From NCBI GenBank assembly GCA_964388575.1, contig CAYMAZ010000013.1, positions 1 through 64,000 on the forward strand: a stretch of DNA of 64,000 bases. The letters run 5' to 3'. The position numbers were made by a program, and so were the translations under genes. This DNA comes from CAYMAZ01 sp964388575. Lineage in GTDB: Bacteria; Bacteroidota; Bacteroidia; Bacteroidales; DTU049. This document shows, piece after piece, positions 1 through 9,051 of the stretch. Positions within the stretch are counted from its first letter, which is position 1; every line of letters starts with the position of its first letter. Below the pieces are notes generated by a model, which saw only the letters and a list, made by a program, of their open reading frames with translations, made no database searches and was not told the origin of the DNA.

Positions 1-99
1 AAGGTTGTTGACAATTATCACATACCGGTATATATCGGTGAAATTATTGAATCAGATCCCGAATTAAAAAAAAATGTAAATGTTTATAGTTTTTTTTAA
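1..99 (+). CDS. C-terminal end of an unidentified protein (5' end outside window)
   Basis: Frame 1 is open from the first base and ends with TAA at 97-99, giving 32 residues that finish in VNVYSFF. The sequence IPVYIGEIIESDPELKK reads like a natural protein tail. The next gene starts 40 bp downstream on the same strand, so the two may be co-transcribed. The fragment is too short to assign to a family. Confidence 0.5.
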   Translation, partial: KVVDNYHIPVYIGEIIESDPELKKNVNVYSFF

Positions 100-139
100 T
101 TTGGCATGATTTTTTAGTGATGGTAGAAAAAACAATCTT

Positions 140-1198
140 ATGAAATTTCGTTTACTTACAGTACAAAGATTTTTAATGCTGATGTTGATATTCAGCATTT
201 ATTCCTGCAGCAAATATAATTTCTCCACAGGTGTTCTTGTTCCAGCAGATATAACAGTGTCACAGGATATTCAAACAGTTGGGATACTGAATCGGTCATT
301 ACCGGAAAAAGGCAATTGGCTTTCAAATCTGGCAGAGGGATTTATCAGTGGTGAATCGATTCTTGCAGATCGTGAGGGATCAGTGAATACAATCCGCGGA
401 GCTGCCAATACTCTGAATGTAAATCCAAGATTTAAGGCAGTATTAATGGAAGGAGAGGATTTCAAAGGAACAGGGACAAAACAGTTTCCTTTGCCGCTCA
501 ACTGGACTCAGGTTGATATGTTGTGTTCAAAATATAAAGTTGATGCACTTGTTGTACTTGAAACATTTGACAGTGATGTGATGCTTGTTACCGGGAGTCG
601 TGAACGGACCAGAAGGGAAAACGGAGTTGACATAAAATACATTGAGTATAATGCAGAACTCAGAATCCGTGTAAATTCCGGATGGAGGTTTTATGATAAT
701 ATTAATAAGAAACTGATTGATCAGCAGGTGTTTCATGATGAAAAAATTTGGAACGGAAAAGGGTTGACTCCTGATGAAGCGATGAGAAAACTTCCCCCAA
801 AAAGAAATGCAATTAATCAGGCTGGTGTTTTTGCAGGTGAAATGCTTGCCTTCAGGATCTCTCCAAAATGGCTCAATGCAAGCAGGACAGTTTATAAAAA
901 GGCTGGAGGTTTTGACAATTTTAAGTATGTGAAAAGTGCTGTAAGAATCAATGATTGGGATGAAGTTGAAAAACTGATGGATCCACTTACCAGAGTATCA
1001 GACAATAAAGTTGCTGCCAGGGCATGTCATAATACAGCTGTCGCTTTTGAAATGAGAGGTGATCTTTTAACGGCATACGACTGGGCAAGAAAAGCATACT
1101 CCCTGCATGGGAAAAGCAAATACAGAGCCTATGCCAATCAATTGCATGTCAGGATTATGGATCAGGATAGATTAAAAGAACAACTGGAAGGTAAATAG
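140..1198 (+). CDS. DUF6340 family lipoprotein
   Basis: A 352-residue protein with a lipoprotein signal peptide: a hydrophobic stretch after the N-terminal basic residues ends in the lipobox-like IYSC, with Cys at about residue 23. The following segment (VLVPADITVSQDIQTVGILN) resembles the start of the Bacteroidota DUF6340 family, where a conserved 'PA...I...NRS' pattern occurs. The C-terminal third (ACHNTAVAFEMRGDLLTAYD) looks TPR-like, which fits the family. Function is unknown; an envelope location is inferred from the lipobox. ATG 140 is chosen because the signal peptide begins there. Confidence 0.7.
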   Translation: MKFRLLTVQRFLMLMLIFSIYSCSKYNFSTGVLVPADITVSQDIQTVGILNRSLPEKGNWLSNLAEGFISGESILADREGSVNTIRGAANTLNVNPRFKAVLMEGEDFKGTGTKQFPLPLNWTQVDMLCSKYKVDALVVLETFDSDVMLVTGSRERTRRENGVDIKYIEYNAELRIRVNSGWRFYDNINKKLIDQQVFHDEKIWNGKGLTPDEAMRKLPPKRNAINQAGVFAGEMLAFRISPKWLNASRTVYKKAGGFDNFKYVKSAVRINDWDEVEKLMDPLTRVSDNKVAARACHNTAVAFEMRGDLLTAYDWARKAYSLHGKSKYRAYANQLHVRIMDQDRLKEQLEGK

Positions 1199-1254
1199 TA
1201 ATTCTTTTCCAAAATGACCTGACCACAGAACTGTTCAGATTAATTTAAGTTTAG

Positions 1255-1262
1255 TAAATTTG
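1255..1262 (+). promoter_or_regulatory. Bacteroidota -7 element for the DUF4293 gene
   Basis: TAAATTTG matches the TAnnTTTG -7 consensus. It overlaps a possible upstream TTG start at 1260, which argues that translation starts at ATG 1278. No clear -33 TTG is seen. Confidence 0.5.
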
Positions 1263-1277
1263 CAACAAAAATTATTT

Positions 1278-1745
1278 ATGATACAAAGAATTCAGTCTTT
1301 ATACCTGTTGGTGGCATTTATAGCTGGTGTCCTTTTGATGTTCTTTCCATTTGCCAAATATTTTGTCGCATCCGGAACATTTTATGAATTCAGGCTTACC
1401 GGGATGATTCTTGTTGCTCCGGAAGCTGAAACTGTTACAATGATTCCGGTATTTCTGCTTTCACTTTTAATCATACTGGCTTTAATGATATTTGTTTCAA
1501 TCTTCATGTTTAAAAATAGAGTCAGGCAAATGCGTGTGGTTGCAGTTTCATTTCTGCTCAATGCAATTTTGATTGCGACATTGTTCTATTTTGCTGATAA
1601 ATTTGGAGGAGATTTTTCTACAACTCCCAATTATAAAAACATCGGAACACTTCTCCCATTTGTTATGCTTGTAATGTTGTTGCTTGCCAATAAAGCCATT
1701 AAAAAAGATGAAATAAAAATGCGTAAAAGCAGCAGGATAAGATAA
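1278..1745 (+). CDS. DUF4293 family membrane protein
   Basis: A protein of about 155 residues starting MIQRIQSLYLL, the typical beginning of Bacteroidota DUF4293 proteins. It has four hydrophobic segments (roughly residues 8-28, 55-80, 90-105 and 125-140) and a basic tail (KKDEIKMRKSSRIR). This is a small integral inner-membrane protein of unknown function. ATG 1278 is preferred over an in-frame TTG at 1260, which lies in the promoter. It converges with the phosphoesterase gene 22 bp downstream. Confidence 0.75.
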   Translation: MIQRIQSLYLLVAFIAGVLLMFFPFAKYFVASGTFYEFRLTGMILVAPEAETVTMIPVFLLSLLIILALMIFVSIFMFKNRVRQMRVVAVSFLLNAILIATLFYFADKFGGDFSTTPNYKNIGTLLPFVMLVMLLLANKAIKKDEIKMRKSSRIR

Positions 1746-1767
1746 TCCATTTTTATTGTTAGTTTTT

Positions 1768-2262
1768 TTAAGGATGGCGAAGATACTCATAAATTTCAAG
1801 GTTTGTGGGTTTCTTGTTTGTGATTTTGAATCTTAGTGCAGTGATATATTTGTGAAAACCGAATTTCCCGGCAGCTCCAGGATTCATGCATAAACATCCG
1901 AATGATTTGTCAAAAATGACTTTCAGAATGTGACTGTGTCCGCAAACAAACAGTTCCGGATGCTCAGCTTTTATAAGTTGTTTGGCCTTATGAGTGTATG
2001 CTCCGGGGTAACCCCCAATGTGCATCATAAGAACTTTTAACCCGTTCGCTGAAAATGACTGAAAAAGCGGAAACGTTTGAATGATATCGCCGGAATCAAT
2101 ATTTCCGTGTACAGCACGAACCGGTGCAATGCTTTGCAGTTGCTCAATAATATTCATGTTGCCGATATCTCCGCAATGCCATATTTCATTGCAGGATTCT
2201 AGAAATGTCAATACTCCGGGATGAATATAACTGTGTGTGTCTGAAATCAATCCGATGTTCAT
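1768..2262 (-). CDS. YfcE/MJ0936-type metallophosphoesterase
   Basis: A 164-residue calcineurin-like phosphoesterase. All metal-binding motifs of the small YfcE/MJ0936 family are visible in order: SDTH near residue 7, CGDIGN near 31, HGNIDS near 53 and CGHSH near 108. Family members hydrolyse phosphodiesters with two divalent metal ions; the natural substrate is usually unknown. The length is normal for the family. It follows the serine hydrolase by 9 bp on the same strand, so the two probably share a transcript. Confidence 0.85.
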   Translation of the reverse strand: MNIGLISDTHSYIHPGVLTFLESCNEIWHCGDIGNMNIIEQLQSIAPVRAVHGNIDSGDIIQTFPLFQSFSANGLKVLMMHIGGYPGAYTHKAKQLIKAEHPELFVCGHSHILKVIFDKSFGCLCMNPGAAGKFGFHKYITALRFKITNKKPTNLEIYEYLRHP

Positions 2263-2271
2263 AAACGCAAT

Positions 2272-3378
2272 TTAAAAATATTCACTTAAGGCAAGATATT
2301 GCAGCAATGGGAACCAGTTCTGACTTTTTTTACCTGTTCTGACAATGATCAGTTCTTTTGCCGGATATACATAAATGTATTGTCCCAGATAACCGATGGC
2401 TGCAAAATCACCATATTTGCCTGTCCACCACTGGTCAGCATATCCAAGCTTTTCACCTTCACGAGGACGCACATTCCTCATTCGTAAAATCGATTGTTCT
2501 GGTATGAGCTGTTGCCCATCCCAGCGACCGTAATTCAGGTATAAACGACCGAATTTGGCATAATCCCTTAATCGTGCATTCAGACCTGCAAACGCTTTTA
2601 CTGTTCCCTTTTTTCTGTCTTTATTCAGGGTGGCTGAAAATTCCATTCCCATTGGAATCCAGAGTTTCTGTTCCAGGTATTTCTCAGTCTTTGTGCCTGT
2701 GGCATTTTCCAATATCAAACTAAGAAGTATTGTATTGATACTGACATATTCAAATTCTGTTCCGGGTGGTTTCTCAAGTTCTATTTTCTTGAGATATTTT
2801 TCAAGATGCCTCCCGTAGTAGTATTTTGCAACATCACCAACAGGGTTTTTGTAATTTTCATCATATTTTATGCCTGATCTCATGTCCATCAGGTGGGCAA
2901 TTGTTATGTCTGAAAAAGTAGGATTGCCGTCCCAGTAATCAATATATTTCGTTATTGGGTCATCCAGGCTGATGATGGACTTTTCTTTTGTCGCTATGTG
3001 AATCAATGCTGCAATAAAGGATTTTGATACAGAAAATGACGTGAGAATTTTATCTTCACTTCCTCCAAAATAATTTTCATGTAAAATTGTGTCATTTCTT
3101 ACAATGAGGAAAGCAGTTGTTCCTGTTTCTTTTTGATAATCTGAAAGCGTAACGGATTTGTCGGAAATCCCTTCCGGTAGTAGTATGTCTTCTGTTAAAA
3201 TAGGATTATTAGTGATTTGAAAACGGAATGCTTTGTCAGGATCATTTGAAACAAATGTTTGCGGGGATTTGCGGTAATCGTTGACGTCTGCAAAATTGTA
3301 TATCACATATCGTCCCACATGACATGAACATAACGAAAAAATGCCCAAAAAAGTAATTATTCTTAAAAGTGTGTTCAT
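2272..3378 (-). CDS. Serine hydrolase of the beta-lactamase/class C family, lipoprotein
   Basis: A 368-residue protein with a lipoprotein signal (FSLCSC at about residues 14-19). The SxxK nucleophile motif is S116-V-S-K119. A second motif, YVS within FEYVSINT, takes the place of the usual YxN and has Ser where Asn is common. MDMRSGIKY is a conserved landmark of this group. This resembles the esterase/6-aminohexanoate-dimer-hydrolase branch rather than true beta-lactamases. The substrate cannot be told. It is first of a two-gene transcript with the phosphoesterase and diverges from the gene at 3451. Confidence 0.8.
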   Translation of the reverse strand: MNTLLRIITFLGIFSLCSCHVGRYVIYNFADVNDYRKSPQTFVSNDPDKAFRFQITNNPILTEDILLPEGISDKSVTLSDYQKETGTTAFLIVRNDTILHENYFGGSEDKILTSFSVSKSFIAALIHIATKEKSIISLDDPITKYIDYWDGNPTFSDITIAHLMDMRSGIKYDENYKNPVGDVAKYYYGRHLEKYLKKIELEKPPGTEFEYVSINTILLSLILENATGTKTEKYLEQKLWIPMGMEFSATLNKDRKKGTVKAFAGLNARLRDYAKFGRLYLNYGRWDGQQLIPEQSILRMRNVRPREGEKLGYADQWWTGKYGDFAAIGYLGQYIYVYPAKELIIVRTGKKSQNWFPLLQYLALSEYF

Positions 3379-3397
3379 TGTGTGAATTTTTGAAAAC

Positions 3398-3425
3398 CGA
3401 AATTAATAGTTTTTTATTAATTTCG
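3398..3425. promoter_or_regulatory. Inverted repeat holding two divergent promoter-like elements
   Basis: Two perfect 11-bp arms (CGAAATTAATA and TATTAATTTCG) are separated by 6 bp between the divergent starts at 3378 and 3451. On each strand the arm presents TAATTTCG, one base from the TAnnTTTG -7 consensus, about 20-26 bp upstream of the respective ATG. The same TAATTTCG variant precedes the gene at 31539. Confidence 0.45.
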
Positions 3426-3450
3426 CTTAACCGATAATCACCGTACAATC

Positions 3451-4056
3451 ATGAAAATTCATAACGTATTTTCTGTCTTGTTTTTTGTTTATACGATTTT
3501 CTCCGGATATGCACAGGAATCTGAAATCAAAAAAATCAGAGAAATGTACAATTCCTACAACCTGAAAATTCAGGAACAGGGAAATGATTCTCATCTCGAA
3601 CTGCCATTAAAAATCATTATTAGAAGTGTGATGACTGAGCGATCTGTTGGTCCAGTTGAAAAATCAGTTACGTTCTTTTATGACAGGATTGAAAAAATTG
3701 AAAACGACAGGTTTACATATTCAGATTTGTTGAGAAAAATAGTGCTTGTTGAAGAAGCAAGCTGGAAATCATACACTGAATTTTTATTTGATGAAAAAGG
3801 AAAACTTGTTTTTGTTTTTTTTAAACATGAAGGATATATTTATAATTGTAAGGAAGAGCGCTATTATTTTAAAAATGGAGAACTGATAAAAATCATTTTG
3901 AATACAAATCTTGAAGGAATGTTTCCTGCAGAATGTGCTGAAGGAACAAGAGAGCTGACTAAACTTACACAGAATGATAAACAGAATGCTTCTTCAAAAC
4001 AAATGCTTGCATTGAAATACCTTGATATATTTAAGTTGTATGTTCAGCCAAATTAA
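3451..4056 (+). CDS. Secreted protein of unknown function
   Basis: A 201-residue protein with a cleavable-looking signal peptide (hydrophobic residues 6-18, then SGYAQ). The mature part is charged and rich in Lys, Glu and Tyr; I see no catalytic motif. It includes a segment (YTEFLFDEKGKLVFVFFKHE) suggestive of a beta-rich fold. Its stop lies 9 bp before the TPR protein, suggesting an operon. I do not recognise the family. Confidence 0.7.
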   Translation: MKIHNVFSVLFFVYTIFSGYAQESEIKKIREMYNSYNLKIQEQGNDSHLELPLKIIIRSVMTERSVGPVEKSVTFFYDRIEKIENDRFTYSDLLRKIVLVEEASWKSYTEFLFDEKGKLVFVFFKHEGYIYNCKEERYYFKNGELIKIILNTNLEGMFPAECAEGTRELTKLTQNDKQNASSKQMLALKYLDIFKLYVQPN

Positions 4057-4065
4057 TTTTTCACA

Positions 4066-5286
4066 ATGTTAAAGCCTATCTTTTTTTTGTTTTTTTTATT
4101 TTCAGGGATGCTGAATCTGTTCGCGCAGACTGCAAATTCCCTTTATGATTCAGGTAGTGTGAAATTGAAAAATGGACAGTATAATGAAGCTATAAAAGAT
4201 TTTACAAAATGCCTCGAAATCAGTCCATATTTTTATGAAGCAAATATTGAAAGGGGAAGGTGCTATCATGCTACAGGGAAATTGAAAGAAGCAATGGCTG
4301 ATTTCAATGCAGGTCTTGATAAACGAAGTGATTATCCGTCAGGATTCTATTATCGTGGAAAATTGTTTGCTGATCAGAAAAAGTATACTGAAGCGATTGC
4401 AGACTTTACAAATGTAATTGAGTTAAGGGAGTATTTTTATGATGCTTATGTTGCCAGAGCAAAGGCATATCTGGCTCTCAGGCTGACCGAATCTGCCTTA
4501 AGAGATATGAATATGGCTGTCAGAATTGAGAAAAAGGATCCTGAATTATTATATCAGCGTGCCATCATCCTGATTGCAATGGATTCTGTCAGATTGGCTT
4601 TTGAGGATTTATCTTCAGCAATTGAGTTGAACACAGATTTTGCCGAAGCCTATTTCCAAAGAGGAATGATTCTTCAGCAGGTTCAACGCTGGCAGGTGGC
4701 TTCAGAAGATTATACTTCTGCCATCACGAAAGGGTTTGATTCTCGTGAGGTTTTCGAGCATAGAGCAGAAGTTTTTATACAAATGAAACAATGGAATGAT
4801 GCAATAGCCGATTATACCCACCTGATCAATACATTAGGACTCAGAGAGGAAACGCTGTACAATACACGTGGTCAATGTTATATAGAAACTGGTGACTTCA
4901 GCTCTGCGATTAAAGATTTTAATTCCGTTATTGCACGAAATAGAAATAATGAAGAAGCCATTATTCAGAAAGCAAACTGCAATATTGCCCTTGGAAAAGG
5001 TGCAGGTGCTGTTGCCGATTTTAACAGGGTGCTGAATATTAATCCGAAAAATGCACTAGCATTGCAATCAAGAGGTATATTATATTTTGACCAGAAAAAG
5101 TATGATCTTGCTCTTGGGGATCTGAACAGTGCCATTATGATTCAACCCACCGGTATTGCATATTTTTATCGGGGAGCAATTAAGGATATGAAAAATGACA
5201 AAAAGGGAGCATGTAGCGACCTGAAAGCTTCATCTGATATGGGATATGAGGAGGCTGTCAAGCTTTATAATACAATCTGTAAATAA
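4066..5286 (+). CDS. Secreted or periplasmic TPR-repeat protein
   Basis: A 406-residue protein with a signal peptide (hydrophobic residues 5-18, cleavage after FAQ). About eleven consecutive 34-residue TPR units follow, e.g. GQYNEAIKDFTKCLEISP near residue 36 and KYTEAIADFTNVIELR near 105, covering nearly the whole mature protein. TPR proteins act as binding scaffolds; no enzyme domain is present. It sits between the secreted protein at 3451 and a methyltransferase 8 bp downstream, probably one transcript. Confidence 0.85.
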   Translation: MLKPIFFLFFLFSGMLNLFAQTANSLYDSGSVKLKNGQYNEAIKDFTKCLEISPYFYEANIERGRCYHATGKLKEAMADFNAGLDKRSDYPSGFYYRGKLFADQKKYTEAIADFTNVIELREYFYDAYVARAKAYLALRLTESALRDMNMAVRIEKKDPELLYQRAIILIAMDSVRLAFEDLSSAIELNTDFAEAYFQRGMILQQVQRWQVASEDYTSAITKGFDSREVFEHRAEVFIQMKQWNDAIADYTHLINTLGLREETLYNTRGQCYIETGDFSSAIKDFNSVIARNRNNEEAIIQKANCNIALGKGAGAVADFNRVLNINPKNALALQSRGILYFDQKKYDLALGDLNSAIMIQPTGIAYFYRGAIKDMKNDKKGACSDLKASSDMGYEEAVKLYNTICK

Positions 5287-5294
5287 TATAATTG

Positions 5295-6458
5295 ATGCAA
5301 GATTTTCTCAAACAAATTTTAGAAAGTATACAGGCCAATACATTTGTCAGAATAACACTATCAGTTCCTCAAAAGCGAAATTCTGAAATCAGGAAAGTTA
5401 TAATCCGACTTGTAGAACTGAAAAAAAAACTGGTATTGAACGTTTCACTCAGATATGACACCAAAGACATCACCAGAAACTATCCTGTTGAGGAAGGAAT
5501 TAAACTGATTTCAGAAATGATTCAATATGATTTTCTCAACTCTGTATTGTTTACAATAGAAAATGATATCGTACTTGGAAATAGATCAGGTCAGTTTTTA
5601 ATGAAGGTATTGCCTCCGACATTTTCGCACATCCCCGATCGATCTCATGATAAGGAGAAACGCAGGACAGTTTCAGGAAAAAATAACAAGTATTTTCATT
5701 TGCTCGGACTTGCCGATATAGAAGGAAGAATTCTGCCCTCAGGACAGGATAAATTCAAACAGATTCATCAGTATATCGAAATTTTAAGCAATAATCTGAA
5801 GACCAATTTTTCAGGAAAAAAAATCAAAGTGGCAGACATGGGTTCGGGAAAAGGGTATCTCACTTTTGCACTGTATGACTATTTGACAGAAACTCTTGGT
5901 GCTGATGTTTCAATGTTTGGTGTTGAGCTTCGGAAAGAACTGGTTGATTTGTGTAATCAGATTGCAAAAAGGACCGGATTTTCAGGCTTGAGTTTTATTG
6001 AAAGTGATATTCAACAGTTTTCATTTGACCATGTTGATGTGCTGGTTGCACTGCATGCATGTGACACTGCCACTGATCAGGCTATTGCAAAAGGTATTCT
6101 CACAGATGCAACAATGATTGTTACTGCTCCCTGTTGTCACAGACAAATCAGAAGAGAGATAGAAAAAAACAAAATGAAAACAGTTCTTGATGTCATTCTG
6201 CAGCATGGAATTTTTATGGAACGTCAGGCAGAGATGATCACAGATGCTATTCGTGCTCTGATTCTTGAATGGTTTGGCTACAGAGTGAAAATTGTAGAGT
6301 TCATCGCAGATGCACATACTCATAAAAATATTATGATTATTGCAGTAAAAGATGAGAATCAAAAAAATCAGAAAAATGAAATTTTAAATAAAATTAAACA
6401 TCTCAAAGACTTGTTTGGTATTGAATTTCACGAGCTGGAAAAACTGACCGGTGTTTAA
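5295..6458 (+). CDS. METTL25/Methyltransf_32-type SAM-dependent methyltransferase
   Basis: A protein of 387 residues. The N-terminal 170 residues have no recognisable domain. A class I SAM-binding fold starts near residue 178 with VADMGSGKGYLTFALYDYL, followed by an acidic loop (MFGVELRKELVDL) and VLVALHACDTATDQAI. CCHRQ further on matches the 'LHaCG...CCYH' pattern of Methyltransf_32/METTL25-like proteins. Substrate unknown; RNA or protein are both possible. ATG 5295 is preferred over the adjacent TTG 5292. The stop overlaps a weak upstream GTG of xerD, so the genes are effectively contiguous. Confidence 0.75.
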   Translation: MQDFLKQILESIQANTFVRITLSVPQKRNSEIRKVIIRLVELKKKLVLNVSLRYDTKDITRNYPVEEGIKLISEMIQYDFLNSVLFTIENDIVLGNRSGQFLMKVLPPTFSHIPDRSHDKEKRRTVSGKNNKYFHLLGLADIEGRILPSGQDKFKQIHQYIEILSNNLKTNFSGKKIKVADMGSGKGYLTFALYDYLTETLGADVSMFGVELRKELVDLCNQIAKRTGFSGLSFIESDIQQFSFDHVDVLVALHACDTATDQAIAKGILTDATMIVTAPCCHRQIRREIEKNKMKTVLDVILQHGIFMERQAEMITDAIRALILEWFGYRVKIVEFIADAHTHKNIMIIAVKDENQKNQKNEILNKIKHLKDLFGIEFHELEKLTGV

Positions 6459-6468
6459 ATGGTTTTTT

Positions 6469-7377
6469 ATGTCAGAGCATTCTTATATTCAGTCATACAA
6501 AATTTATCTGAAGCTGGAAAAGGGCCTTTCTCACCACAGCATTGATGCATATATGAGGGATATTCGTTTATTGTTAAGATATCTGAATGAATTTCACCAG
6601 GGTTTGAGTGTTACAAAAACTGATTTCATGCACTTATCAGAATTTGTTAATTGGGTCAGTATAATGGGATTGTCACCCCGAACACAAGCAAGAATGATAT
6701 CCGGGTTACGTTCCTTTTATACATTTCTGATGATTGAAAAAGTGATTGAAGAGAATCCCTCCGAACTTCTTGAAACACCAAGACTTCCATCCAAACTTCC
6801 TGATACTTTGAGTATTGATGAAATTGATAAAATGATCTCCGGAATCGACAGAAGTACTTACGAGGGTGAACGCAACGTTGCAATGTTGGAGATTATGTAC
6901 AGTTCCGGACTCAGGGTATCTGAAGTTGTCAGATTAAAAATTTCGGAAATATTTTTTTCGGAGGAATTCATTCGAGTACTTGGAAAAGGCAATAAAGAGA
7001 GATTGGTTCCTGCAAGTAAAATTGCACTTGAAATAATAAGGCATTTTGTTGATAATGTGAGAGTCCATGTACAAATCAAGCCTGGACATGAGGATTTTGT
7101 ATTTCTCAACAGGAGAGGAGCTGTCATGACCAGGAACATGGTGTTTCTGATTGTTAAACAGGCTGCAAGAAATGTAAATATTCAGAAAAATATCAGTCCC
7201 CATACATTACGTCATTCATTTGCTACTCATCTTGTTGAAGGAGGAGCCAACCTGCGTGCTGTCCAGGAAATGCTTGGTCATGTGTCAATCACAACAACAG
7301 AGATCTATGTTCACATGAGCAGCGAATATCTCAGAAAAAATCTGGAAGGATTTCATCCGAGGTTTATAAAAGAATAG
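6469..7377 (+). CDS. xerD: Tyrosine recombinase XerD
   Basis: A 302-residue site-specific tyrosine recombinase that, with XerC, resolves chromosome dimers at dif during division. The N-terminal SAM-like core-binding domain (about 1-90) is followed by the catalytic domain with the full set: R149 in SSGLRVSEV, K173 in LGKGNKERL, H245 and R248 in SPHTLRHSFATHL, H271 in LGHVSITTT and nucleophile Y280 in EIYVHMS. ATG 6469 gives the standard XerD length; an upstream GTG at 6451 would overlap the previous gene. XerC could be confused with it, but the length and 'SPHTLRHSFATHL' favour XerD. Confidence 0.9.
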   Translation: MSEHSYIQSYKIYLKLEKGLSHHSIDAYMRDIRLLLRYLNEFHQGLSVTKTDFMHLSEFVNWVSIMGLSPRTQARMISGLRSFYTFLMIEKVIEENPSELLETPRLPSKLPDTLSIDEIDKMISGIDRSTYEGERNVAMLEIMYSSGLRVSEVVRLKISEIFFSEEFIRVLGKGNKERLVPASKIALEIIRHFVDNVRVHVQIKPGHEDFVFLNRRGAVMTRNMVFLIVKQAARNVNIQKNISPHTLRHSFATHLVEGGANLRAVQEMLGHVSITTTEIYVHMSSEYLRKNLEGFHPRFIKE

Positions 7378-7483
7378 ATTTTTCTGGTTCTGCTCAGTGC
7401 AAAAGACTGGGTTCCAAAATCAAATTCCCGACCAGATCAATTGCAATAGTGTATAAAAATTTGGAAATATTGCGAAAATAGCG

Positions 7484-7491
7484 TACATTTG
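7484..7491 (+). promoter_or_regulatory. Bacteroidota promoter for purH
   Basis: TACATTTG matches TAnnTTTG, with a TTG at 7461-7463 about 20 bp upstream as a -33 element. It lies 20 bp before the purH ATG. Confidence 0.6.
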
Positions 7492-7511
7492 CGGACTTTT
7501 TTAAAGGCTTT

Positions 7512-9038
7512 ATGACATCCGACAAAAGAATTCAATCAGCTTTAATATCAGTATATTACAAAGACGGTCTTGAGCCGATTGTTAGAAAATTGCATGAACT
7601 GGGAGTAAAAATAATTTCTACCGGCGGTACTTTTGATTTTATATCATCATTGAACATTCCAGCTGAGAAGGTAGAAGATATCACTTCGTATCCTGATCTT
7701 TTCGGGGGGCGCGTTAAAACACTTCATCCAGTAATTATGGGTGGAATTTTATTTCGCAGGGATTTTCAGGGAGATTTGGAACAGGCAGAAAAGCATCATG
7801 TTCTTCCAATAGATCTGGTAATTGTGGATTTGTATCCCTTTGAAGAAACACTAAAAAGGACAGATTCGGAAAAAGATATCATTGAAAAAATTGACATTGG
7901 TGGCATCAGCCTGATCCGTGCTGCAGCAAAGAATTACAATGATGTTTTGATTGTTCCGTCAAGACGTTATTATGATCATCTTTTCCGGTTGCTTGAAGAT
8001 GGAAATGCGTTCTCAACCCATGAGCAGAGAAGACAATTTGCTACTTTTGCTTTTATGGAAAGTTCTCATTACGATACAAGTATTTTTAATTTTTTCAATC
8101 AAAACTCAGAAGTACCTGTCTTTCGACAGAGTCATAATGTTGTCAGAAATCTGCGATATGGTGAAAATCCTCATCAGAAAGGCCGATACTTTGGAAATCT
8201 TGATGAATTGTTCATTCAGCATCACGGAAAAGAAATTTCCTATAACAATCTTCAAGATCTTGAAGCAGCAATTGAGTTGGTTTCTGAGTTCAACGAACCA
8301 GCATTCGTCATTGTGAAACATGGCAATGCCTGTGGTGTTGCAGTTCGTCCAACTGTTTCTGAGGCGTGGGAAGCAGCTCTGTCATGTGATCCGCTTTCTG
8401 CTTACGGAGGAGTTATTGCATCTAATGTTACTCCCGATGAAGTCACAGCTGAAAGGATGAATGAAGTTTTTTTTGAATTATTTGCTGCACCTTCATTTCA
8501 CGAAAACACTTTAAAGATTTTGGGTTCCAAGAAAAACAGAATTTTACTGGAATCCAAAACGTTTCAGCTTCCTGAACATATTTTTAAAAGCTGTTTCAAC
8601 GGCATTCTCCTTCAGGATAGAGATATAGCAGAAATGAATCCTGATAACTGGAGAGTTGTTACAGAAAAGCATGTGCCTGCTGAATTGATTCCCACATTGG
8701 TTTTTGCAAATAAAATTGTGCGTCATACAAAATCCAATGCAATTGTACTGGCCGGAGATCAAAAGCTCTATGGAAGTGGTATGGGGCAAACATCAAGAGT
8801 GGATGCAGTCAGACTTGCTATTTCCAAAGCGAGATCGTTCAATCATGATTTGAATGGAGCTGTAATGGCCTCTGATGCTTATTTTCCTTTTCCTGATTCA
8901 ATTGAACAAATTCTGTCTGAAGGAGTGAAATGCATCATACAGCCCGGTGGTTCAATCCGGGACAGTGAAGTGATTCGTTTCTGCAATGAACATGATATTG
9001 CAATGATATTTACCGGAATCCGACATTTTAAACATTAG
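7512..9038 (+). CDS. purH: Bifunctional AICAR formyltransferase / IMP cyclohydrolase
   Basis: A 508-residue PurH that performs the last two steps of de novo purine synthesis: formylation of AICAR with 10-formyl-THF, then closure to IMP. The N-terminal MGS-like cyclohydrolase domain (about 1-190) contains STGGTFDF and VKTLHPVIMGGIL. The C-terminal formyltransferase domain contains LRYGENPHQ, the catalytic KHGNACGVA and GMGQTSRVDAVR. Length and start are normal. mreB follows after 13 bp, so purH and mreBCD may be co-transcribed. Confidence 0.95.
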   Translation: MTSDKRIQSALISVYYKDGLEPIVRKLHELGVKIISTGGTFDFISSLNIPAEKVEDITSYPDLFGGRVKTLHPVIMGGILFRRDFQGDLEQAEKHHVLPIDLVIVDLYPFEETLKRTDSEKDIIEKIDIGGISLIRAAAKNYNDVLIVPSRRYYDHLFRLLEDGNAFSTHEQRRQFATFAFMESSHYDTSIFNFFNQNSEVPVFRQSHNVVRNLRYGENPHQKGRYFGNLDELFIQHHGKEISYNNLQDLEAAIELVSEFNEPAFVIVKHGNACGVAVRPTVSEAWEAALSCDPLSAYGGVIASNVTPDEVTAERMNEVFFELFAAPSFHENTLKILGSKKNRILLESKTFQLPEHIFKSCFNGILLQDRDIAEMNPDNWRVVTEKHVPAELIPTLVFANKIVRHTKSNAIVLAGDQKLYGSGMGQTSRVDAVRLAISKARSFNHDLNGAVMASDAYFPFPDSIEQILSEGVKCIIQPGGSIRDSEVIRFCNEHDIAMIFTGIRHFKH

Positions 9039-9051
9039 ATATACATCAAAC

